Source of the DNA: Albugo candida
Lineage: Eukaryota; Oomycota; Peronosporomycetes; Albuginales; Albuginaceae
Direction: 5' to 3'
Length of the DNA stretch: 64,000 bases
NCBI GenBank assembly: GCA_905220665.1
Contig: CAJNAR010000145.1
Span: 1,054,001 to 1,118,000, forward strand
Shown here in pieces: positions 44,098 to 56,723 of the stretch; within the stretch, counting starts at the first letter, position 1, and each line of letters starts with the position of its first letter. The notes under the pieces are model-generated. The model ran no database searches. It was given only the letters and a program-made list of their open reading frames with translations, and was not told the DNA's origin. A program made the translations under genes and the position numbers.

Positions 44098-46212
44098 TCA
44101 CATTTGATGGATAACGCCTGCAAGCATGCCGCAAAACAGTTTTAAAACTTCTATGGTGAATTCATCTCGCCATGATGTCTCAATTTCGTTTTGTGACTGA
44201 TCGAAATGAACAGGAGCGTCGCGTGTAATTTGTATCACTCCGAGCAAAAGCATCGGTTCCCAAATCGATGAAATCGGTGCGAGAACGATTCCGCTTGTAC
44301 CTGGCTCCAAGTCCACGACATCATTGTAGCACGGTTTCTTCTGTGGATCCTTTACCATGCAAATTTCACGGCCCTGTCTTTGTATCATTACTTCACACAG
44401 GCTTGAACCAGCCTTCACGCTCATTTTTTGCGTAAACAATCTGCTCTCACCGTTTCGATGTTTTGCATTCACATACCACAAGTGACCTGCTTGTCGACGA
44501 TCTAATAGAAAAATGCGAACATTTCCACTTCCGAGAATTTCAGCGCAAAATCGCTCACTGTGTATCAATAGCTGCTCGTCAATGGAATGAGATTTCAGCT
44601 CCAAATCACTGCCACATTTTTTTGCCAATTCTGCGGGAAAACGGAGAAGACGTAATGCGACATCTTTATTCCTCTCGTAATGACTCTGTTCTTTGCATTG
44701 TGCAGACGTAATTCCGGCTTCTATGGCCAAAAAAGTCGCGACAATTTGCTCCACCAAAGTGAACGGCTTCCGATGCAAAGAATTCCAAATTCGTAAAACC
44801 CCCACAACAGATTCGGTTGATTTTGAGCAGTTTTGGCTCATAATCGGAACGCAAAGAACCTCTTTTGATTTTGTACCGCTGAGCGTGTCACATGCCGCGT
44901 GATACCGCAAATCCTCAAGAGCTTTTGGAACATTTAATGGCTTGCGGTGTTTGGCTGTATACCCGACAAACCCTTTGTCGACGTCGAGGGGCCAGCAAAC
45001 TTGACCGTGCTCATTGCTGTGACGTCCCATTGCCCGTTCAGAATCGATTTCAAAGTAAGCGGCATATTGGCAATGCAGCAGGGTGCAAGTACGCTGTAAA
45101 AGCCTGAGCCATAGAAAGTAAGAAAAAACTCAGGTGGTAGCATGGGATGATTCGTACCGCTGCATCATCTTGGAGACATCAAGTGAACAAGGTAGGTCCA
45201 TGCAGCTTTGTAGCCATTTTTTCAATAAAACAGCCAGCTGAAGCGCTGACGACAAACTATCGTGTGGATCCGTTTTTTCCAAAATGCTGAGCATTCGAGA
45301 ATCAATGTGCTGTCCGCTTTGAAGTATTTTCTTGTAACTCGATGAAAAATGCATTTTTGAATTCCCACTCGCTATCTGAACCTCTTCATTTCGCTCTTTG
45401 TGCACCAAAACCTCACCATTTCCACTCGACTCGACCTGTAAGCTCTCCAATTCATCATGCAAATCCGAAATCAAGCGCTCTTGTGTAGCAATCCGTGTCT
45501 TATCTTGACGATATCGCTGCTCAAAATTGCGTAATTTACGATCAAAATCATGATTTTCTTTACTGAGTGTCTTTATAAGCGTCATTTGCTGCTCCATCGT
45601 CATATTGTTTTCGCCGTTGGATGCACACGTCGATGTGAGCATCAGAAGTTTCTCATTCGCGGCAGCACAGCGATTTGACAGCTTATCGACTTGAATCTGC
45701 TTCATCCTCGCATTTTGTCCGAGTTCCTGGAGAAGTATTTGTCGTTCACGCAACGTGTTTTCAATAAATACTCTCCGCGATCGAAGCTGTTCATTCTTCT
45801 TCTCCATCGTGCCAATGTATCGACGAGTGTGATGCAATTCATCTTCGAGTTTGATAATGCGTTTCTGCAACGATAAAATCAAATGGTCTTTATCTGCGGT
45901 GGAATCGAGCTCCAGTGAAGTGGAAGAAGCGAGTTTTCTCGAAAGTAATGCATCATTTAGAGGTTTCAACTTCCCCTCTAACGGATAAACGCCCAATATA
46001 CTCCGTTCTGCTCGCTTCTTCATCGATGCGTACACAAATTCGCTCGTCACATTGGAAGACGGGAGCTTTGGGGTCGAAAGGCTTGGAGTCAAACCATACA
46101 TTCGGTCGTTTTCCTGGGAATGATTGACGGGATCTGACATGCAATTGACACTGTAGAGCTCTGGAATGCAGTGCTTGGGAGCGTTACAGCGCTGATAAAT
46201 CGCGTTCGTCAT
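44098..46212 (-). CDS. Coiled-coil protein with GAF-type domains
   Basis: Two exons, 45158..46212 and 44098..45103, give 686 aa. The 54-nt intron (GTACGA...GGCTCAG) holds an in-frame TGA that would otherwise split the gene into two frames. A long coiled coil covers about residues 105-260 (LQKRIIKLEDELHHTRRYI). A GAF domain at about 340-470 includes QYAAYFEIDSERAM, DKGFVGYTAKHRKPLNVP and VLCVPI; a second, weaker GAF occupies about 510-680. GAF domains sense small ligands, often cyclic nucleotides; no output domain is present. The start is 99 bp from the AROM stop on the same strand. The role is unknown. Confidence 0.75.
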
Positions 46213-46311
46213 AAAAATAGAGCTCACGCTCGGTAGATGAGGTCTCGTTGCAGGAGAGATGCAGTGAACAAAGCCAACTCGTTCTTCATGTCTATTTATT
46301 GAATCAAATTA

Positions 46312-49300
46312 TCACTTGTGAGTTTCTCGGTGTCTAAAAAGCTGTTCTCGACATATTTCTCGCATTCGTACATAAAGCTCTGATTCGTGATGTAGAGCCA
46401 ACTTTCGTTCTTCTTGTTGGACAGCGATTTGTGTGCGTTTGTGCCACAATCGATACTGCGCATACGCTTGTTCGCAGAGCATTTCATACCCGTAGACGAT
46501 CGCATGCTTTGTAGGGCTTTTCATGCTCAAAAGAGCCTCCAACATTGGTGTTATCGGAGGATTATACGCAGCATCCAAAACAATCATTTCGCAGTCTGAT
46601 TCCATGAGATACCGCGGAAGGATAAAACCTGCTGTAGACGGAATGGTTCCAATGATAATATCAGCAAAAGGAATACTGTTTTCGGTCAATTCGGCCACAG
46701 GAATTGCTCCAAAACGTTTGGCAATATCACAAGCTTTCTCAAATGTGCGATTGTAAATGTAAAGTGTCCCAACTCCTAGCTGACACATCGCATACGCTGC
46801 GGCCATCGATGTACCGCCAGCACCAATTACAAGCGCTCGCAATTCCGATGTCGCTTTCGGCTTCCTTTGAGCGTGCAAACGTCGTGCAATAGGACGTATC
46901 ATTCCAATCCAATCCGTATTTTCTCCTTTCAAATGAACGCCAGTCACACGATCGTGGCGAAGAATGGTATTAACCGCTCCAATGGCTCGTGCTGCTGGAG
47001 ATATCTCGTCCAGTAGATTCATGACATGGATCTTGTGAGGAATCGTCACTGACGCACCTCCAAAAAACGTACGATCTTTAAGTATTTTCTCAATGTCCGC
47101 GACATGAATTGTCTCAAAAAGCTGATACTCAAACGGAAGATTGTGCGCTTGGAAACCCGCATTGTGTATCGCTGGTGACGGTGACATGCTAATCGGCGAT
47201 CCAAATAGATAGAATGTACGAGCTAATGAACGTCGGCAATCAGCCGATTAAGACACAAGAGCCTGAAACATCTCTCGTACCTGGAAATATGCCGAGCGCA
47301 CTCCTCAGATCGATAATCTCCTTCACACTCAATTGTCCGGGTGCCGCAGCTTTCGGTAGTTTTGGATGTGTGACTGGCGTCAGAATCGAATTCAAAACGC
47401 GAGATAATTTTCCTTGTTCTGTCGTACAAAGCGCTATCACAGGAAGACAGTGATCCCACTCGTTGAGGCAATTCTGAGCAATCTGATGGATCAAAAGCGC
47501 ATCATCGACGCTAAAGGCCTTGACGACGACTTTGACCACTTGCACGTCGCCGGAATGATACGCAGATTTAAATATCGATACGATTTCTTCCTCGCTCAAT
47601 GAAGCATCCATTTCAACTGCGTGGAAGGAAGCAATGACAGCCGAATGATTTCGACATCGAATCAGTTCCGTACGATAGGAATGCGACCAACAGACTTCCA
47701 TGTCCACAAACTCACACGCAAGCCGTACTGCCAGATGGAGTAAATCAAACATCTCTTCCTCTTTATCATTGGGAAAGTGACCGCCTTGCGCTTCCGATCG
47801 AACGGTAAAAATGATAGGAAGTCGCGTAAGATTTCGCAATACAGACACTTGAGACGAAACAAACGCTGCATCTGTGCTTTTCAAAAGATCCACACGAAGC
47901 TCAATGGCATCAACGCCTTCCACAAGCTCTGGAAATTGATCTATCGATTCTGTAATGTCAGTAAATGTCGTCGAAAGGAAGAACGAATTCTCCACACAAA
48001 TTCGGCTGTGATCAAAGCTGTACGGAGTGTTTGGAAGCACGACGCCGAGAAATTGGACAAAGCTATCGGTGCAGAATTCGACGTTGGAAGTGGTTATGGA
48101 GTCGCTTGGCGTCTTCTTCGGATGCGCGACAACAAACTCAAAAGCACTGGCGGATTCATACAGCGATTTTCGATGTTCCCACACGGCTGCGTGTGGACTT
48201 GCAAGCGCTGGACGCGTGGTATCCGCTGCTTGGCAGTCGAGGTACGCTACCAGAGACTCCATATCATCGTGTCGAATATGAACGACATAATCATATTGAG
48301 AAAGCGCTGAAAGAACCTGAGGATTCTCGACGACGCCACCACCACATGCGATCACTGTGTTTGTGGGCGGATCCGATAGCAATCGAAGCATCAATCGTTT
48401 CTCATGCTGACGAAATACATCCCATCTACCTCCATGCTCGGCCACAAACGCTGATATCGACTTCCCAAACTCCTTTTCCAACTCTTTGTCGGTATCCACT
48501 ATTTTCATTTGGAGCTTCACGGAAGCAAATGTGCCTAACGTCGACTTCCCACTGCCTCGCATTCCAATCAGAAACACTGCCGGAACTACTTTTCCATCTA
48601 TTTGTGTATCGATCGCCACTGTCGACGTCGCTGTGGACGCAACTGCGCAAACATGAAGCCCCAAATGTCCCTGTAAATGATCCCAGAATTCCGGATATGT
48701 TTTCTCTGTGCAATTTTTATCTGTAATGATAATATTTGGTACATACGCTCCAAGCACCGCAAAACTCATCGCGATACGATGATCGTTGTGACAAGCGATT
48801 TCTGCTGCTATCAATTGTGTGAGATCGCCATTCGTTCCTTTGACCCACATGCCGTCCTCAAGCTCTCCGCATTCGACGCCGAGTTTCCCGAGCTCTGTGA
48901 TCATCACTTCGATACGATTGCATTCTTTCACACGCTGATTCGTAATGCCGACGATTTTCGTAGTTCCATGCGCTACAGCAGCAAGCACTGCTGCTGTCAT
49001 GAAAGCGTCTGTCATCGTTTCCATATCGAGACACTCGATCGCTTGGAGAGAAACATTGGAAGGAGGTCCCCGTACAGTTGTCGTCGTGTTTGTTTGACTC
49101 GTTTCACAGCCCATTGCTCGTAATACTGTGTGGAATGACGCATCACCTTGCACGCTGGTGCTTCCTAACGCTTCTACAACGACTTGACCGCCTGTAATCG
49201 CCGCTAATGCCAGCGGATAACTCGCAGAGGACGCATCGACTTCCACTTGAAAACTCGATGGATTTTGATACGTTCCTTTTGGAATACAAAATCGATTTTT

Positions 49301-51160
49301 TCCTTCTCTTTGAACGCACACGCCAAATGCTTTCATGAGTTCGATTGTCATGAGAATGTAAGGGAGTGAAGTGATCTCTTCTTCTTCCAATTCCAACACA
49401 ACAGATGTCTCGGCGTAAGGCGCATTGATGAGAATGGAAGATACATACTGCGAGCTGATTTTTGCAGCGAGTCGAATATCGCCACCTTGAAAGCCTGTGT
49501 ACTGAATCGCCAGCGGTAGACAGCCTTCATGCACGCCTGTGTACTGGATAGAACATCCATTTTCCTTGAGAGATTCCACAAGCGGTCCAATCGGACGTTC
49601 CTGCATTCGACGATTCCCAGTCAGAATAAGTCGACCCAATTCGTTCTCACGTCTTTCAGCTTGGACGAGCGTCATTGTGGTCGTTAGAAATCGTGCAGCA
49701 GTGCCGGCATTGCTCAAATAAATCTCATGCCCATCGTCGAGCTTCTTGAAGGTTCCTCCTGTTCCTTGGACAACCACAACGGTATCATTCTCTTCCCAGC
49801 TGAATGCAGCTCCTATTTTACTCAGCGCGTTCATCATCACTTGTGTGTCTTCCGAATGCAATAACCCAGAGATTCGACAGATTCCTTCCCCCAAAGCTGC
49901 CATTAGAAGAACGCGATTCGAGATCGATTTTGACCCGGGAACGCGAATACTTCCATTTGCTTGCGTTCCATTTTGCATCACAATTTGCTTCTCCAAAACC
50001 AAACGAATTTGAGCATCGGACACAGCGGTTGTGTACGCGGGCGCCGATACCACTGAACCGATGGATTTCAGTACGACAATGCGTTTCAATCCTTTCCCAT
50101 TCTTTTTATCAATTTCCATTTTTGCAAGAACGTGATCGACATTAACATTTTCTGGAGCTTGTATGGGAAGCCCATACTCCTGGAGACAGCATCGTAGACG
50201 ACCTACCGTCGCTGAACTGCATTTTCCAAGTCCTCGAGCAATCTCAGCCTCTCGTAACATTCCTATCGACACGCATTCGCCATGGAGATACTGAGGCTGA
50301 AGCAAGGCTTCGTACCCGTGTCCAATGGAATGCCCGAAATTCAATATCGCACGTAAACCTCGCTCTTTCGCGTCGTGTGTGACAACGTGTGTCTTCACAT
50401 TGACAGCCATCCGTACAATTTGCTGAAGTAATTCCAAATTCGGTCTTACAAACGGACTATTGCGATCTTTTCCTAAAATCTCATCCGAATGGCTTTCTAA
50501 TAATTCGAACAAATTCGGGTCAAATATCGCGCCAGCTTTAATGATTTCAGCCATTCCATTGACAAATTCCCGTCGTGGTAGTGTCTTTAACACACTCAAA
50601 TCCACATACACGCATTGTGGCATGTAGAAAGACCCCAGTAGATTCTTCCCGAATGGACTCACATCGATGCCTGTTTTCCCGCCAATGCTAGAGTCCACAC
50701 ACGCCAGTAAACTGGTGGGAATTTGGATGAATGGGATCCCTCGCATGTACGTCGCGGCAATGTATCCGCTCAGATCGCCAACAACACCACCACCGAGCGC
50801 GATAATGCATGCATCACGATGGAATCGATTGGGGAATAAAACGTGATCTTCGATGTATTCTTTCATTTCACGCGATTTGGATGCTTCTCCTGGTGGAATG
50901 GCGTGGATATACACGTGTCGGGTATGCGGAACGGATTCTCGGGACGCCATAATCTCTTGCTCGAGCATACTTTGCAATGGGTAGCCATATAGTGATACTA
51001 AATTTGTGTCTGTGAGGATGAGATAGGTGGAGATAGAGGCATTCGAGGCAAGTATATCCCGTGCAAGCCATCCCGAATCTAGCAGATCCTTCCCCAGTAT
51101 GATATCATAGCGTGTAGACTCACTGGCGCCTTGACAAACGACGCGATCAATCGTAGCCAT
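46312..51160 (-). CDS. ARO1: Pentafunctional AROM polypeptide (shikimate pathway)
   Basis: Two exons, 47281..51160 and 46312..47222, give 1596 aa in the fungal domain order. They are 3-dehydroquinate synthase (about 1-380; VDSSIGGKTGID), EPSP synthase (about 390-835; SNAGTAARFLTT), shikimate kinase (about 860-1030; Walker A GMRGSGKST), type I 3-dehydroquinate dehydratase (about 1035-1275; SFHAVE His and VVKVVVK Lys) and shikimate dehydrogenase (about 1296-1596; LFGSPISMSPSPAIHN). Together they perform steps two to six from DAHP to EPSP. The 58-nt intron (GTACGA...CATTAG, phase 1) lies exactly at the dehydratase-dehydrogenase linker. The first ATG is at 51160; the longer frame opens with GTG. 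Confidence 0.96.
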
Positions 51161-51322
51161 CCGCTTTTTGAATTCCGTGGTCACTATCTTTCACTTATCA
51201 TTGGGAGAAAGTCTAAAATACAATTCTCTGATTGGTTTGAATCAGCGAATGAGATAACGTTTCTAGCGATATACTTTAAGTATAAGTATTAGATGAAAAT
51301 AAGCAATTCAGAGTATATGCAT

Positions 51323-54300
51323 TTAAACAGTGCGGCTCGCACGAATCGATCGCTGCTGCCCGCTAACGCTGCAATGCTGCATGGAAGGATGTCCTGCATT
51401 GATTCTCGAGTTGAATGCTGTCTGGCTGTACGTCTCAGCTCCCTTGTTGATAACGTAATTGAGCGCAAATTTAATGATATCCAACGGAATATGCCAAAGA
51501 ATCGCCCAAACCCACGCAATAAGCGTATACATACCTCCACATCCAATCACCGCAATGCGATCCGTCGGGTACCCTTTGAATCCGATCCAACCGATCACTG
51601 ACGCTACAATTTGAGCGATCACAAATGCGACGAGCAAAAGACTTGAGGGACGTTCCGCAAAGAACCAATTGTTTGTGCCTGCGGTTCGAGTGACAAAGAT
51701 AAGCGCCTGACCGGATATCGAGACGTGCGTGTACACAACCGATCGCAAAATGGCTTCTTTTCGTTGTCGTCCGGGTCCAATGAGATTGTAATTACGTGTC
51801 CATGTCGTATTGTAATTGGAGAAATCCCAAATATAATCGCAAAATGACACGCCGTTCGTCACTGGAACTCGATCATCACCGACGAATTTCACTCCTTGGC
51901 CGTATTGCGCCGCGTCAAATGAATTGTAAGGGTAGTCGTCATATGGAGCGCCACCCACACCGATTGTGTACTGATATACGAATTGATCGTACGCTTCCAC
52001 CGCACTCGGTTTACGGCCATTGTGTAAGCCGTTCAGATGAACATCGGCGAGATCAGTGAAAAGCATCGATACGGGCTGCAGGTAATCGACTTCATACGTC
52101 TTCCAGTACCGAGTGACAGCGGCATTACGAAAACTTCCAACGCGTAGTAAATTGGCTGATTTGATGACATTTCCATTCATTTCACCACAACCAGCAGAAT
52201 TCATCGTACGAGCACACGTTTCATACTCGTCTTGGAAATATTGATTGCAATGGGTTTTCATGCAGCCAACACATAAATTCTCTGCACCGAGTCCTTCAAA
52301 CCCATCAGAATTATTCACCACAGCGAAAAGAACGATTGTCGAGAGTGTCAGCCACAAGCCAAATACAATCGACATGATAAACACTTGTTTGAGCTTCCAT
52401 GAATCCGGTCGTGGCGACGCAATCACATTATCTTTCGAAATTGTCAAAATCGTTCCATCATTCAAAATCGCCAAAATAACAACCAAAAGTGTCGGAAAAT
52501 ACCAATTCCATGCGACTGTGAGAATTCCAAATGTAAACACAATTCGAACTGTCATTGCGACAGAGTACATGGCGTAGTTTTTCATCCGTAAGAAAATCTC
52601 GCGACTCATTCGAATTGCTGTGATGATCACACTGAGACCTGGCGATACCAGAACGATATCGGAGGCAGCACGAGCGGCGTCGGTGGCATCATCGACAGCA
52701 ATTCCAATGTCGGCTTGAGCGAGTGCGGGTGCGTCATTGACACCATCGCCAGTCATTCCAACTACTTTGCCGAGTGATTGTAACAGCTTTACGATTTCAA
52801 ATTTGTGCTCCGGAAATACTTCAGCAAAGCCGTCGGTGTTGCAAACCATTTCTGCGAGATTAACGCCCGGCGGAGTTGCTCGATTGAAAAAGGAAGCGTC
52901 TAAAATCGAATTTGGCATTCCCAAAAGACGACATGTTTCAACGGCGATTGCTGTCTGATCACCTGTGACCATTTTCACAGACACACCCAATGCGATAGCA
53001 CGTTTAATAGTCTCTGCGGTGTCATGACGAGGAGGATCGAATAATGGAAGAAGTCCGACCATTCTCCACTCACACTGATCGATGGGGACATCTCCACTGC
53101 AATCCAACGCAACACCAAGACCACGATACCCACGAGATGCGTACTCATTGATTCGACCTTCGACGGTCTCACGAAGTTCCTCGGCATTGACATCCATATC
53201 CAATACAACTTGTGGGGCTCCTTTACACGCTCGAAAAATTTCTCCCGTGCGATTATCTTTCAATTTGGCAATCGTTCGCTTGGTCGTTGGATCAAACGGC
53301 GTGTAATGCAGCAATGTGTAATCGCGCTTCATCGTCGCATTGTCGGGATACGTGTTGAAACAAACGACATCAATAGCTTCGTTGTTTTCAATTCTCGCAG
53401 CAAGTGCGGCGTATTTCAAAATATCGGCTGGAGAGAAATCATTGTAGGGCACGAGATTGTCCAAATCGACAGACAATTGATTCAGTGTGAGCGTCCCAGT
53501 CTTATCAGAGCAGAGGATTTCCATACTGGCCATTTCTTCGATACAAGTGAGACGAGTTACGATAGCATTCTCTTTGGCCAATGCGGACGACCCGATCGCT
53601 AACGTCACCGAAAGAACTGTCGGCATAGCCACTGGGATCCCGCCTACGATAAGAACGAGGATATTCGCCACACCCAAACACCCATCCGTGATAAGAAAAC
53701 AAGGATTCTCGCGTTGTCGACCTCCCATCTGAAAAAGCAGTTCGATGATACACCAAAGTATGATGGAAACCATACAGAAATTCCCAACTGTTGTAAGCAC
53801 TTCTTGAAGCCGTCCGCTTGAATCCGTACTGGCGATTTTCTCAGCGGCTCGTCCAAGAAAAGTATCCGATCCCGTACTGGTCACAACAGCTTCTATTTCG
53901 CCTTGTTTCACGACAGAACCAGAGTACCCTTCGTCACCTTCTCCTTTGGATACTGCAAGTGATTCTCCAGTCAACGAAGATTGATCAATCTTGACTGGAT
54001 CGCCTTCCAAGAACTTGACATCCGCTGGAATCACATCGCCTAATCGAACACGTATCACGTCCCCAGGAACGATCTCATCAGCTGGTATATTGACGATATT
54101 CCCATCACGGAAGACCTTGGCATCTGGCGCTAAAGCTCCCATTAAAGCCGACACTGCGTCTCCAGCTTGTACCTCTTCAAAGTACCCGATACACGCGTTC
54201 AAAAAGAGGAGGAAGAGGATCAGTCCAAAGTCCGAGTAGTCCAGCAGTACGATCGATAGAATGGATGCGACTTCCATGGCCCACGATAAAGGATTCCACA

Positions 54301-54541
54301 TAAAGCTCAGGAAAAGCATCAGTTTGTTGACTTTTTCTTCAGGGAGTTTGTTGGGGCCATACTCACTCAATCGGCGCTGCGCTTCGGCAGATGTGAGTCC
54401 TTCACGTGACGTTTTCAGCTTATCGAGTGCTGCATTTAAAGGGATCGAAGCCCATTGAATTTGACCGAGCTCATTTGTGTAATTTTTGGAACGATCGGGA
54501 GTATCCAGCGCATTAAACTCAAGGCTTGTGTCGCGCGTCAT
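51323..54541 (-). CDS. PMA1: Plasma-membrane P-type H+-ATPase (P3A)
   Basis: 1072 aa, ATG at 54541, no intron. Family marks include the actuator motif TGES, the phosphorylated Asp near residue 347 in CSDKTGTLTLN, KGAPQ for nucleotide binding, GDGVNDAPALAQADIGIAV and the P3A-type M5-M6 region. Unlike fungal or plant pumps, the segment between M7 and M8 (about residues 740-930) is greatly enlarged, with several Cys and Asn-glycosylation sequons and a likely extracellular location; oomycete PMA proteins share such an insertion. It exports H+ and energises the membrane. A hydrophilic tail of about 45 residues may be regulatory. Confidence 0.95.
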   Translation of the reverse strand: MTRDTSLEFNALDTPDRSKNYTNELGQIQWASIPLNAALDKLKTSREGLTSAEAQRRLSEYGPNKLPEEKVNKLMLFLSFMWNPLSWAMEVASILSIVLLDYSDFGLILFLLFLNACIGYFEEVQAGDAVSALMGALAPDAKVFRDGNIVNIPADEIVPGDVIRVRLGDVIPADVKFLEGDPVKIDQSSLTGESLAVSKGEGDEGYSGSVVKQGEIEAVVTSTGSDTFLGRAAEKIASTDSSGRLQEVLTTVGNFCMVSIILWCIIELLFQMGGRQRENPCFLITDGCLGVANILVLIVGGIPVAMPTVLSVTLAIGSSALAKENAIVTRLTCIEEMASMEILCSDKTGTLTLNQLSVDLDNLVPYNDFSPADILKYAALAARIENNEAIDVVCFNTYPDNATMKRDYTLLHYTPFDPTTKRTIAKLKDNRTGEIFRACKGAPQVVLDMDVNAEELRETVEGRINEYASRGYRGLGVALDCSGDVPIDQCEWRMVGLLPLFDPPRHDTAETIKRAIALGVSVKMVTGDQTAIAVETCRLLGMPNSILDASFFNRATPPGVNLAEMVCNTDGFAEVFPEHKFEIVKLLQSLGKVVGMTGDGVNDAPALAQADIGIAVDDATDAARAASDIVLVSPGLSVIITAIRMSREIFLRMKNYAMYSVAMTVRIVFTFGILTVAWNWYFPTLLVVILAILNDGTILTISKDNVIASPRPDSWKLKQVFIMSIVFGLWLTLSTIVLFAVVNNSDGFEGLGAENLCVGCMKTHCNQYFQDEYETCARTMNSAGCGEMNGNVIKSANLLRVGSFRNAAVTRYWKTYEVDYLQPVSMLFTDLADVHLNGLHNGRKPSAVEAYDQFVYQYTIGVGGAPYDDYPYNSFDAAQYGQGVKFVGDDRVPVTNGVSFCDYIWDFSNYNTTWTRNYNLIGPGRQRKEAILRSVVYTHVSISGQALIFVTRTAGTNNWFFAERPSSLLLVAFVIAQIVASVIGWIGFKGYPTDRIAVIGCGGMYTLIAWVWAILWHIPLDIIKFALNYVINKGAETYSQTAFNSRINAGHPSMQHCSVSGQQRSIRASRTV

Positions 54542-55245
54542 TTTGAGTCAAAGACGGAAAACGACTGCGGGAGGGGAAGCTGAGTTGTAGTGGTGATGAA
54601 GGGTGGAAAATTGCCAAATGAATACCATTTACAAAGCCACACGCGTTCGAATCCATTGGAATCAGTCCATCACGATATTGTCGAGCAATCTGATTCCAAT
54701 CACAATTTCTAGCCAATCGGAAGCGATTATTATACTTAGTCGTCGCGTAACGTTGTCGGATCGAATTCCTGCGGGAATGGGGTACAATGATGCACAACGT
54801 TTGTACTCGTTTTGAGAGAATAACCGGATACAACGTGACACTACACGTTGAAGAACTCGACTAGCGGGAGGAGTATAGGTGATAGCAGTTTGGAATCAAG
54901 CGTGTAAATCATGTTTGATGTCGTAGCCACGTTTAATTGCTGCACGTAAATCAAAACAACCGATCGAAATAGCCAGACGAGGTCGTTGGTGGGTCTCCCG
55001 ATCTGCCCGGCCGCATCAGATAATTCAAGCAAACACAAAGTATGCGAAGTATAATTTAGAATCGACCAAAAGTGGCTCCTTTTCATGAATAGCTCAGATC
55101 GAATCTTCATTTCTCGTGGAAGCGGAGTTACGGGTTACTGTGAACATAACTTGTAACCTTTGTCAAAATACCAAATGTGTAACCCCTCCGTCTAAGTTTC
55201 GACCGCTTTTCCGTCGTGTGCGCTTGCAATCAAAACGCCGACAGA
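54542..55245. other. Divergent intergenic region, H+-ATPase / TPH protein
   Basis: About 700 bp between divergent starts, expected to hold both promoters. A minus-strand ATG frame of 89 codons (54841..55110) has a hydrophobic stretch but no recognisable family, and I do not call it a gene. No repeat was seen. Confidence 0.45.
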
Positions 55246-56723
55246 ATGCAACGGACTCTCTCTCTATCTCTTTCAGAACGTCATCTTATTGAGAAACGTC
55301 TCGAGGCTAAACGCTTAAAGGAACAACGGCTATGCTATCAGCAAAAAGCTCAACAGAATGCTCCAAAGTATGTCACTAATGCGACATTACGAGCTCGGCA
55401 TCAAACAGGACGCGATAAAAGGCTTATTATACGTCATTTAGGCGAACGATTAGCGCGTGTAGCACTAGCACATGAATCACAGAAACCCACAAAAGTCACA
55501 ATACAGCGCAACAGCAAAGTTGTTGAGCCACAAATACCAGTAGTAGAACCGGAGACAGATAAAGAGTTTATCGACGAGGAGAGAGAACGCTTTGGTTCGG
55601 TGCATCGACCACCGCGAACGAAAAAAACAAATGTGTGGGCGCAAGTAAGTGCGTTTTCATAGTTTTAGCGTCTGAGCTGATTTTATGGCTTCAGATTTGT
55701 ATGAAAGAAAAAGAGGCCGAAGAATTGGAGGAAAAAAAAGAGAAAGAAAAGCGGAAATTGGCAGCCGTTGAACTCTATGAGGAATTATCCAAGCAGGAGA
55801 TGGAGAAACGGATGCAAAAGCGCGCGGATCGGAAAGATATGGAAAAGTATGCAGTTGAAACCGGGAATCAATACAATGCGTGGAAGGAAGCGGAGAAAGA
55901 AAGGGAACGTGTTGAGCAAATAAAATTACAAAAAGAGGCGAAATTACGACAAGAGGAACTGCAAGATGCCATGAGTCAGCAGAAGAAGCGCATTGAGAGG
56001 CAGCGAAAGTTTGAAATGTTGGCAGTGGAACGTGCCAAAAGACAATTGGATGAAGAAAAAGCTTTGCGTGAAACGAAAAAAGAAAAGGAAAGAGATCAAG
56101 TACGAAGAATACGAGAGGAGAATATCAAATCGGTCCAAGCAAGACGAGAGCAGAAAATCAGGGATCAAGAAGAAGATATACAACTGCAGCAACAAGCGGC
56201 AGCACTTTTAGACAAACGTGAACGTGAACGGCAAGAAGAGCTCGCTTCAATTCGAACAAAACAGACTCAAAGGACCCGACTCGCGTTGTTGCATGTAAAA
56301 ACACCGGAAGAACGTGCTAAAGAAGACGAAGAGAAATCTCGAAGGATTCAAGCTCGACTTGAGCAGCAAGAAGAGGAGCAGTCTCAAGCAAGAGAGAAGA
56401 AGCGGAAAGAGGCATTACAATATCAAATGCGTGGGATTCAACAGCAGAAAGAAGAACGTCGTCAGCAATTTCAGGAAGAACGAATGCGAGAGGAAGAGTA
56501 TGCAAAAGAATGCAAAAAGCAATATGATGAGTGGAAAATCAAGCAGTACCGCGAATTCGTCGCAAAGAGAGAGAAAGAGATCGGCTACAAGGAAATTGTC
56601 AAGCAGCAAATGCAACAGGATAAAGTACGCATGCAACGTGAGGAGACTGACGGAATGTCTCGAGTCGAAGTGGCTCTTAATACAAAGCTTTTGAATGATT
56701 TGGGACTTATGAATAAGGTATGA
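55246..56723 (+). CDS. TPH-domain coiled-coil protein, probably flagellar
   Basis: Two exons, 55246..55644 and 55695..56723, give 475 aa (intron GTAAGT...GGCTTCAG). Nearly all of exon 2 is continuous Glu/Arg/Lys/Gln-rich coiled coil of the trichohyalin-plectin-homology type found in ciliary microtubule inner proteins such as CFAP45, CFAP53 and CFAP210; I cannot tell which one. The end may differ: after AAT AAG the bases GTATGA form a good donor, and a TACTAAAT branch-like site with CAG acceptor at 56768 would replace the last Val with a FVLRGR tail ending at 56789. It stands next to another flagellar gene. Confidence 0.75.

Noticed and set aside
45104..45157. Two separate genes at 44.1 and 45.2 kb
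   Set aside because: Both frames are in phase and a 54-nt GT-AG intron removes the single TGA, restoring the start of a GAF domain.
46312..47187. Stand-alone shikimate dehydrogenase gene
   Set aside because: It lacks its N-terminal LFGSPI motif unless spliced to the upstream four-domain frame; it is the last AROM domain.
47965..48726. 253-codon plus-strand frame
   Set aside because: Lies antisense to the shikimate-kinase and dehydratase part of AROM, which is clearly coding; no family features.
54841..55110. 89-codon minus-strand ATG frame
   Set aside because: No recognisable family, unusual composition, and located in a divergent promoter region; kept only as a note.
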